Part shown: positions 11,224-18,861 of the stretch, in pieces
How the letters are laid out: each line of letters starts with the position of its first letter
How positions within the stretch are numbered: position 1 is the first letter of the stretch
Origin: Anthracocystis setariae
Taxonomy: Eukaryota; Basidiomycota; Ustilaginomycetes; Ustilaginales; Ustilaginaceae
NCBI GenBank assembly: GCA_928724745.1
Contig: CAKMXJ010000032.1
Span: forward strand, 620,001-684,000
Direction of reading: 5' to 3'
DNA: 64,000 nt
Translations under genes and position numbers: made by a program
The notes under the pieces: generated by a model
What the model was told of the DNA's origin: nothing
The model's input: only the letters and a program-made list of their open reading frames with translations
Database searches by the model: none

Positions 11224-12071
11224 GGTCAAAGAGGTTCCGCAAGCTGATCCCTGTAACAGCTAGATGACACTTTGAGCGAGAAGGGTCGAGACTCTGCTTG
11301 TCTGGCAAGTCAAGCTTAGATGGGTGAAAGCCGGGAGCCAAGGACGTGTTCCATCGTGTGTGTGCAATGCTGAGCCAAGACCGCTGCGTTCAATGTCGTA
11401 GGAGAATGTCGTGGAGGTGAGAGAGGGCCATATGTACGTGAAGCGATAACAATGGCGCTGACATGAGATGTGTGGTGGAAGGGAAAGAGTGATGAAGATT
11501 GCGGTAATCGACTCGAGTTTTTGGCTGTGCAGTGCGTCTGTGCTCGGCAGCCTTGTCACGATTGAAACAGCGCGGAATTTGTGTGGAGTCGATGGCATAC
11601 AAAAGCTCAGAGCCAACCACGAACCGCGCTGCTTGCCGTACAAAATGCGCGTGCAGCTGCTGACTGCATCCGCCGACTGCGTTGATTTAGAGAGTCGCAG
11701 TCCGCTCCGTTCCACCCGATGCTGCTTGCAATGCCCGATCGTCTCTAACCATCTCCCTCTTTCTCTCTTATACCACTTCTTAAAATCGGATCAATCAAGT
11801 TGTCTTCTTAGCAATGTCAACCCGTTGCACCGGATTGAAGGAGCTGGATACGACGTTTTCAATCGCAACACAAGACGTTGGACTTTTCAGGGCCGAATTT
11901 CATACGACACCTGCTGAGAGTTTTAGGGTGATATGCTAGATAAAAGTACAAGACCGAGCTGACACAAGCTGGTCCGAATGAGCCAGATTTGACTGCGACG
12001 CATGGATACAGAGGACTATGATGATCAAGGCTTGACAGACTTCTGCGGCACAGTCAAGCCAACGAAGCCGC
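11224..12071. other. Intergenic region upstream of SSK1
   Basis: This 848-bp stretch lies between the SSK1 start and the MRP17 stop, both on the minus strand. It presumably contains the SSK1 promoter and 5' leader. No coding or RNA gene can be supported. Short frames on both strands have no recognisable content. Confidence 0.6.
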
Positions 12072-12701
12072 TCATTGCCAGCCGTAACGCATCGTCTTGC
12101 CGCCGAAGAGGGCGCGCGCTTCGGGAGCGTCCAGATTTGTGTCAAGACCACCTGATGTTGCCTTGGGTGTGATCTGATCCAACTTTTCTCCGAGCTTGAG
12201 AGCGGTCCACTTGATTACCCTTGGGTCTGCACGAAGACGGTCGTTGAGCGACTTGAGCACCGGGGCATTTGTATCAAAGTGCATCAACCAGTAGCTGCAA
12301 GAGTGAACAATTATGAAAGCGATTCGACATGATACGAGATGGAGATCAGTTCCGACTGCTACAAATACGGATGATTGGTTGATTCTGGCGGCTGGTGTGA
12401 TACTTACTCTCCGGTGCTGTGGTATTGCTGATGTCTGCGTGCGCGCTGAGGAAGTCGGCGTTGACCCCAATACTGGATACCACGGACTGTTCCGCCGTTT
12501 TCGAGGATCAGCTTGGATGACGACTTGACGAGATCACGCAGAGGAACGGAATCTGCCGACGCAGCGGCGATGCACAGAAGCTCGTAGAGACTGAAGAGAC
12601 AAAGGCAAGTATGGTCAGCTTTCTGACACTTGATGCTTCGTGCCTTGTCGGCTTCCCCGAGTCTGTACTCGCAAGCATTCGATCGGAGCAACTTACGGCA
12701 T
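12072..12701 (-). CDS. MRP17: Mitochondrial small-subunit ribosomal protein bS6m (MRP17), three exons
   Basis: The spliced gene encodes 136 residues. Exon 1 is only 5 nt (12701-12697, ATGCC), followed by donor GTAAGT. Exon 2 is 12590-12408, and exon 3 is 12294-12072. All four splice borders are GT/AG, and the frame is kept at both joins. The product starts MPLYELLCIAA, contains the core GGTVRGIQYWGQRRLP, and continues after the second intron with YWLMHFD and DPRVIKWTALKLG, the pattern of fungal mitochondrial S6. It would bind 16S-like rRNA in the platform of the mitoribosomal small subunit. The gene is divergent from UTP4, with 411 bp between starts. The tiny first exon is easily missed by gene finders. 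Confidence 0.88.
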
Positions 12702-13112
12702 ATTCGAAGGCTGACGTTGGCTTCACTTGGTTCGGATCTGATCCGTGATTGAGTGAAGTCGAGGGAAGTGTGTGGCAGTGTGTAGTATCGAGTCGAGTCG
12801 TGGTGCGATAGAGTTGGTGGTGGATTTGGCTGAAAGCTTCCGACCTTCTCGTCGTCACGTGCGAGAGGCGCTCCTCTGCCCAAAAAAAAATTAATTTTTC
12901 GGAAGATCCGAGCAAGCCTCATGCAAGCTCTTTCTTTTTGCTCCACAAAAGTAGTCCGAGACCAAGAAACCGGTCTGCTGCCTCAAAAATTTTGGGAACG
13001 AGAAACTTCACTGCCATCAACACCATCATCCTCCCCATCAACACCATCTCACCCGAATTGAGGAGCAAGAGAGTCTTTCCAAGGGCCTTGCTACTACCTC
13101 ATCTTCATCATC
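12702..13112. promoter_or_regulatory. Shared divergent promoter region, MRP17 / UTP4
   Basis: This 411-bp interval separates the start of MRP17 (leftward) from the start of UTP4 (rightward). One gene serves mitochondrial translation and the other serves cytosolic ribosome assembly, so co-regulation is plausible but inferred only from layout. An A/T-rich tract lies at 12882-12900. No specific factor site is assigned. Confidence 0.5.
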
Positions 13113-16100
13113 ATGCCTTCCTTACCGCAAGATCATGGCTCGGCTAGCCACGCTTCTCTCGCAGTCCATCGTGTCCGCTTCGTCAATTGGTCCCCCTCCA
13201 CTGTCACTGCGCTCGCCGTCTCCCCAACTTTTGCAGGCACTGCACGTGGTCTTCTTGCGGTTGGTCGACAGAATGGTAACATCGAGCTCTGTACATGGAT
13301 AGGGCCTCGTGCTGCTCAGAAGTCCGAGTTCGACGACCGATCCTTCCAGTCCGACGCTGCTGGCTGGGCTGTGCATACCATCTTGCCCGGCCAGATCAAT
13401 TCCAAGATTGAGCAGCTCTGCTTTGTCAATCCGCCTCATCAAGATTCCACACAGGAGCGCAAACTTCGACTCTTCAGCATCTCCGGCGGCTCCATCGTGA
13501 CTGAACACTTCATCCCCATTCAACTTGCCAAACTTGGCGCCCGCCGTAACGCCGATGTCGACGATGATGCCGAGGCCAAGGCCAAGCCAGGCACCGTCTC
13601 CTCGCTCTTCGGCAAGAAGACCGCCTCCTCTCTCGACCCTCACTATCCCGGCGAGATTCGAACCCTTCCTTCGCTTGCTGGCGCCGTTTGGAGCATGGCT
13701 CCAAGCGCAACCGGTCGCTACCTCGCTCTCGGCTGCGAGGATGGTTCCGTCCGAATCATCGACCTCGAAAATGACCGCTTCGAACACCTCGCCAGTACCT
13801 CGGGTCAGGACCGTCACATTGTCCCTCGATTCGGCAGGGCCAAAGGTAAGGTCATCAGTCTCTGCTGGGGACCTCCCGTCCGCTCTGCCAAGCGTAAACC
13901 CGCTCAGCAGCAGCCCAAGGCGATGTCCGACTCAGACGACTCGGACAGCAGCAGCGACGAAAGCGACTCGGATGCTGATGAAGAGCAAGAAGATCAGTGG
14001 CGCGAATCGTTCCTGGTTGGCGGTCTCGCCCAATCCATCGCCGTAGTTTGGGATGCCTCGACGGGCAACATTGCTACTAAGCTCGCTGTGGAGAAGAACC
14101 GGACCGAGTCGACCATCGTCTGGTCCGTTGCTACTCTACCGGACGGCACGATTGTGACCGGCGACTCTACTGGTCGCGTGACGTTCTTCGACGCGCGAAC
14201 GCGCATTCCCATTCCCGAGGGAACCTTCCGTGCACATGCTGCTTCGTCCGATGTGCTCGCTCTCTGCGTTGGCCCGGACGGCAAAACCGTCTACTCGGCA
14301 GGCGTGGACCAGAAGGTGGCCGAATACACCAAACTGGGCACCTCGAACGGCCGCGGTCGATGGATCCAGATCGCTTCGCGACGTTTGCACGCACACGATG
14401 TTCGGGCGCTTGCTCTCGACCCGCCCTATTCACCCATCGACGCTGCTCAAGCCCTTGCGACCGGCGTCGACTCCATGACGCCTTCGCGCCTCCCGATCCT
14501 CCTCAGTGGCGGTGTGGACTTCAACATTGTGCTCACCCCGGCCGCTGCGCCCTCTGCCATTGTCAAAGCCCAACGCTCGTCGGCTCTCGCCAAAATACCA
14601 TCGGCCAGCGCCAAGGCGAACCAAGTGCTGCTCAACAGGGTCGAGCAAGAAGCTGCTGCGATCAATCCGGTGTCGTCGAACCCGCTCACCACGTTTGCCG
14701 ATACCACGCAGCGACGCGTGCCGTTCGTGCCCACCGCTTCGCGCTCCGGCCTGCTCGGCGGTGGCAGCGTAGCTGCACTGTGTGCCTCGAAAGGCTGGAT
14801 CGTGCTGCGTCGCGAGCAGAGCATCGGGATCTGGGATCTCGGTAGTCAAGACGAGCTGCTATCGGTATCGCGTGCGGCCGCCGCTGGCGAGCCCGTCCTC
14901 CACCCGAGTTGGGTCAAGTTGCTGGAGATGGAGGTCAAGGTGGACTCGAATCTGGTTTCGGTGGCGATCTCGTTGAATGGACGGTTCCTGGCGTTCTCGG
15001 ATCTGTACGAGACCAAGTTGTTTGAGCTTAAGCAGAGGCGGAGGCCGGAGGCGGCGGTGGAGATCGAACCTAAGAAGGTCAAGAGTTTCGGCAAGGTGTT
15101 TGGAGGTGCGGAAAGGATGGCGCCGTCGGCGAGTGCGTTGAGGTTTAGTCCGGATTCGACGCGGGTGGTGGTGTGTTCGTTGACGGGTGCGTATGTGCAT
15201 GTGTTGGAGCTGCCGAGTGCGGCGAATGGCGTGTGTTGCAAGCTGCTCCGCAGTTTCGGACAGCATAGGAAGGCGGTAGGGGAGAGGCAGATCGCTGGTC
15301 GTAGCAAGGCGAATGGAGATGCGAATGGTGCCGAGGGTCAGAGGAGGGAGTCGGATCGGGTTGAGAGGACGGTTTCGACCATTATCCAACATGCCGAGAT
15401 CTCGTACGATGGGGCTTGGTTGTCGACGATCTCGTCGGATCTACAGCATCATATTTTTTCGTTGGATTCGTTGAGTTATGGAAGGACGTTGCCGAGTCCT
15501 GCCACGTTGCCTTCGGGAGCTGTGTTCCACCCGTCGACATCAGCGAGGTTCAGCAGTATGTTGACGCTCATCTTCGCCGATAACAAGGTGGAATTCTGGA
15601 ACGTCGAAGCAGGTAAAGAAATGACTAGCGACTCTCCCGCCACTACGGAACCTGCACGCAAACGCTCCAACTCTTCCTCCTCCTCCTCCTCCCTCGCCGC
15701 CAACAACAAATTGAATCAACACCCTATCACAACCCTCACGCACAACCTGAGCAGCCTGAAGCAGACGATCCAACTCAAACTCGCAGGCGTACGAGACTTT
15801 GCCATCTCGGCACTCTGGCTAGGCGATGGCTCTTCCGACCTCACCCACTACACCCTCGTCCTTTACGGTGCCACATGGATCCTCACCGCCCGCCCCACCT
15901 TGCCACCAACAGACGGTGATATCGACATGCACGACATCGCGGCTGACACTCACGACACCAATGGGAAACTCAACTGGGCTGTAAGGACAACTACCAAATA
16001 CCAACCTTTGCTACTGGTCGCCGAAATGCCCACCCGCACCACCTCGACCGCCGGCGAGAAACACCTCGTGGTGGTCGAACGACCTTACTTCGAACTCGCC

Positions 16101-16148
16101 AAGAAACTGCCCTCCGCGTTCCACCGCGGTACTCGCTACGGCGCATAA
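13113..16148 (+). CDS. UTP4: UTP4-like WD40 protein of the small-subunit processome
   Basis: A single exon encodes 1011 residues. The N-terminus contains VHRVRFVNWSPSTVTALAVS and then RGLLAVGRQNGNIELCTW, the characteristic opening of Utp4/Cirhin. WD40-like blades follow through the protein, for example GRYLALGCEDGSVRIIDLE, SVATLPDGTIVTGDSTGRV and RALALDPPYSPI. An acidic Ser/Asp stretch near residues 270-295 is typical of nucleolar proteins. In yeast Utp4 belongs to the t-UTP/UtpA complex, which binds the 5' external spacer of pre-rRNA and is needed for early 18S rRNA maturation. The length exceeds yeast Utp4 (about 780) because of low-complexity inserts. The gene is convergent with the bZIP gene on its right. 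Confidence 0.85.
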   Translation: MPSLPQDHGSASHASLAVHRVRFVNWSPSTVTALAVSPTFAGTARGLLAVGRQNGNIELCTWIGPRAAQKSEFDDRSFQSDAAGWAVHTILPGQINSKIEQLCFVNPPHQDSTQERKLRLFSISGGSIVTEHFIPIQLAKLGARRNADVDDDAEAKAKPGTVSSLFGKKTASSLDPHYPGEIRTLPSLAGAVWSMAPSATGRYLALGCEDGSVRIIDLENDRFEHLASTSGQDRHIVPRFGRAKGKVISLCWGPPVRSAKRKPAQQQPKAMSDSDDSDSSSDESDSDADEEQEDQWRESFLVGGLAQSIAVVWDASTGNIATKLAVEKNRTESTIVWSVATLPDGTIVTGDSTGRVTFFDARTRIPIPEGTFRAHAASSDVLALCVGPDGKTVYSAGVDQKVAEYTKLGTSNGRGRWIQIASRRLHAHDVRALALDPPYSPIDAAQALATGVDSMTPSRLPILLSGGVDFNIVLTPAAAPSAIVKAQRSSALAKIPSASAKANQVLLNRVEQEAAAINPVSSNPLTTFADTTQRRVPFVPTASRSGLLGGGSVAALCASKGWIVLRREQSIGIWDLGSQDELLSVSRAAAAGEPVLHPSWVKLLEMEVKVDSNLVSVAISLNGRFLAFSDLYETKLFELKQRRRPEAAVEIEPKKVKSFGKVFGGAERMAPSASALRFSPDSTRVVVCSLTGAYVHVLELPSAANGVCCKLLRSFGQHRKAVGERQIAGRSKANGDANGAEGQRRESDRVERTVSTIIQHAEISYDGAWLSTISSDLQHHIFSLDSLSYGRTLPSPATLPSGAVFHPSTSARFSSMLTLIFADNKVEFWNVEAGKEMTSDSPATTEPARKRSNSSSSSSSLAANNKLNQHPITTLTHNLSSLKQTIQLKLAGVRDFAISALWLGDGSSDLTHYTLVLYGATWILTARPTLPPTDGDIDMHDIAADTHDTNGKLNWAVRTTTKYQPLLLVAEMPTRTTSTAGEKHLVVVERPYFELAKKLPSAFHRGTRYGA

Positions 16149-16464
16149 ACCACGACCAACCTGTCTCAAATTTCGTTGTTCACAATTGTACTTGTACGAA
16201 ACCCATTCACTAGGATCACACTTCAGAATGAGAAGTTTGTTGGCATTGATAACCCGAACCAACGATTGTGGCTCTATGATCAGTACCATCACTTTAATCA
16301 AAAGACTTACGAATTCCTCGAGAAGGGCTGTTGCGCTGGCCAACTTGACATCTGTTATCGGCCAAAGAAAAAAGAGGGGGGGAGAGATTTATTTTGTTAA
16401 ACTAGGATGGCCGGTTCCAAAGTATGCTCAGGATAGTCGGGGGGGAGGAAAGGGGTAGAAAGAT
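16149..16464. other. Convergent intergenic region UTP4 / bZIP
   Basis: This 316-bp interval lies between two facing stop codons and presumably holds both 3' untranslated regions. No gene is seen. Confidence 0.6.
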
Positions 16465-17466
16465 CTAAGCCGCACTGATACTCGCCGAGGAACGCTGTGT
16501 GTCGAGCCATGGAGGCACAAAGTCCGTCGCCGTAGCGGGGTAGCCGATTGGGTCCGTCGACATGAACCATGCCGAGGGATCGTAAGTCGGTACTGCTAGT
16601 AACAGCTGCGATTGGGTGTAGGCGTCAAGTGTCGGTCGATTTGACAGAGGCGTCTCGAATTGAGTGAATTCTAGAGAAGTGGCTTCTAAAGGCTCCGGCT
16701 TGAAAGTCTTGGTCGAGTTCAACTGAGGCGGAGGCGGAGGTTCAAATCGCGGTGTGGTTGGCGAGCGGTGCGATACCGCCGACTCCCTCGATGAGGTGGG
16801 AGTACTTGACGTAGTTGTAGTGGTGGTGGCGTGGGCGGCGGTCGTGCTGCTGGCGCCGTATTGTTCGAGAAGGGAAGCGACACCCGCATGGAAGACAGCG
16901 TTGGCCTGCATCACCGAGGACGTCTCGTCCGATGCAGCTACACTTGAGGCTGCAGCCGTGTTGAGCTGTAGATCGATGTCCTTTGCGAACGCTTGCATCT
17001 TGCTCAGCTTCCTCTTCTTTGCGGTGATTGACGAGGTGTGGCACCAACTCTTGTCCTCCTCGGTAGTGCTCCCTGAGGTGACGGATGCAGGAGTGGGCCG
17101 GTCATCATCCTGCTTGGGTGAAGCATCGGTGTTGCTGTCTTTTCCCATCTTTGCTAGCTTGGTGGCGGCAGCCGCAGCCAAGCTTGCGTGGGCCAGCAAA
17201 GTGTGCAGCCTGCGGTTCTCGTCCCTCAAGACGTCCACCTCGTTCGAAGAAGAGCTGGACGAAGTAGGCACGCAATCGATGCGCGAGGAGAGTGCATCGT
17301 TCTGCGTACGAAGATGTCGGACGCAAGCCTCCAGGGAAGAGACAGTGTCCTCTAGCGTCTTGATGTATGCCTTTCTACGAGCGCGCAGGTCAGCTTGAGC
17401 TTGTGCATTTCGTGTTCGCGCCGCGCCTTTTGGTTGTCGAGCTGATGGGGAGGATGGATTTGACAT
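16465..17466 (-). CDS. bZIP transcription factor
   Basis: This 333-residue protein has a canonical basic-leucine zipper at its N-terminus. N20 is followed by seven residues and R28 (N-x7-R), and leucines sit at 38, 45, 52 and 59 in perfect heptads, the first ten residues after R28. The basic region is short, and its DNA-contact residues (NAQAQADLR) differ from the usual NxxAAxxCR pattern, so the target site may be unusual. The rest is Ser/Thr-rich with a Pro-rich patch (PPPPPQ) near residue 245, probably an activation or regulatory region. It is not clearly assignable to a named factor such as AP-1, Gcn4 or Hac1. A promoter region of several hundred bases lies between its start and the MITE-like element. 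Confidence 0.85.
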   Translation of the reverse strand: MSNPSSPSARQPKGAARTRNAQAQADLRARRKAYIKTLEDTVSSLEACVRHLRTQNDALSSRIDCVPTSSSSSSNEVDVLRDENRRLHTLLAHASLAAAAATKLAKMGKDSNTDASPKQDDDRPTPASVTSGSTTEEDKSWCHTSSITAKKRKLSKMQAFAKDIDLQLNTAAASSVAASDETSSVMQANAVFHAGVASLLEQYGASSTTAAHATTTTTTSSTPTSSRESAVSHRSPTTPRFEPPPPPQLNSTKTFKPEPLEATSLEFTQFETPLSNRPTLDAYTQSQLLLAVPTYDPSAWFMSTDPIGYPATATDFVPPWLDTQRSSASISAA

Positions 17467-17794
17467 GGTAGCTACTGCAACAGTTTACCAAACTACCAAG
17501 GGAGGTGGAAACGTAAAGAAACTGTATAAGGAGAGGAAGGAAGGCAGGAGCATATAGAGAAAGGAAGGTTCAGCTCCCTTGCTGGCGCCAGAACGAGTAG
17601 AGTAGTGTAATACTGTATTTAGTGTGGCAGGCGAGCGCCTCTTGTTGGCTGGCTGACAATTTATGGGCCAGCTAAGCGCGGCTTATCGCATTGCGCCATG
17701 CAGCCATGACTCACAGTCATCTGCACCAAAGCCTTTCACAATTTCGAAGGCTAAAATCGAAAAACAAAAACGGACAAAAAATCGGACATTTCCG

Positions 17795-18512
17795 ATAATA
17801 CACCTTTTTTCAATCAAGTTCGGTATGCCGGCGTACGGAATTCGGAATAAGCGAGCTTGTTCGAACTGCTTGTTCGGTATTGTCCAAGTGTCTCGGTGTA
17901 GCGTGTGAGACAAAATCGATAAAGCTGAGGATCGAATTCGGTATCCAAACGGTGTCTGAGTGAGTTGTCCTCACCGTAGCTTCTTGACATCCTCCTCGCC
18001 ATCGCTGCTAACCACTACCACCATGCCACGTTCTTGTACTGTATCATAGCTTCACATTGCAATGGTATGTCATAACAGAACTGTAAGCAGCGTGTAACGC
18101 TCAGGGTCATCAAATCGATTTCCTGCCACCATACTTGCCGAGAACGTCTTCTCGAAGGTCAAGCCTGTAGTCACACGTCACGACGCTGCTACCGCCATCC
18201 AGCGTTTCGGTCTCTGAACTGTATTTTAGCGCTCATCGTGACACGTAATCACAATCGTAGCTGTCTTGTCAACATCATTTGATTGCGAAACCATCATCTT
18301 AAAGTACAGTATGAACACTATCAAGGAACTACTTGTTACCGAACATGCTTGTTGTACCGAACTTGTAAGCTAGCATTACCGAACTTGATGTGTGTTATAC
18401 CGAATAGCATACATGATACCGAACAACTGTATCGAAAAGCAGTGTAGTTACCGAACTTGTTATCGAAGTTGACAGTCCGAATTCCGAACTTGATCGAAAA
18501 AAGGTGTAATAT
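17795..18512. mobile_element. MITE-like element with ~32-bp inverted repeats and subterminal TACCGAAC repeats
   Basis: The left end (17795-17826) and the right end (18481-18512) are inverted copies matching at 29 of 32 positions. Just inside the right end TACCGAA occurs at 18337, 18355, 18377, 18398, 18417 and 18449, with variants near 18476 and 18483. Inverted copies lie inside the left end at 17818 and 17872. No transposase is encoded, so the element looks like a non-autonomous DNA transposon of about 720 bp, with repeats that could be transposase binding sites. I could not define a target-site duplication. The right end lies 32 bp from the 3' end of the tRNA-Glu gene. Confidence 0.6.
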
Positions 18513-18544
18513 AGAAAAGGTTAAAAAAAAGGCGAAAAATGAAG

Positions 18545-18642
18545 TTCCCTGCCGGGGAATCGAACCCCGATCTAGGCTGAATATTTGTCAATCAGGTGTT
18601 AAGTCTGAGAGAGCCTTATCTTAACCATTAGACGAACAAGGA
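18545..18642 (-). tRNA. tRNA-Glu(CTC) with a 26-nt intron
   Basis: Read on the minus strand, the 5' acceptor TCCTTGT (18642-18636) pairs with GCAGGGA plus discriminator A (18552-18545), including two G-U pairs. The T arm is CGGGG-TTCGATT-CCCCG. The anticodon stem AGGCT (18616-18612) pairs with AGCCT (18578-18574). The loop reads CTCTCA, then a 26-nt intron (18605-18580), then C38. The intron thus lies at the canonical position between bases 37 and 38, and the anticodon is CTC. The D arm GTCTAATGGTTAAGAT fits tRNA-Glu. The CCA end is not encoded, as expected in eukaryotes. Confidence 0.85.
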
Positions 18643-18861
18643 GAACCGTTAAACGAACAAGCCGTCTTGTGATGTTTGCTAGCGCAGATTATTGCGTATA
18701 TATATGCTCGCGCAGTTTTTTAGACACATCCGACTTTGGACCATTCTGGACAGTGTCATCGGACCAACATGGACGGACAGAACATTCAACGGCAGCATGT
18801 AAAGAAGGAATCATCTTATATAGATGATTAGAAGGATACTACATTACAAAGGATGACGAGA

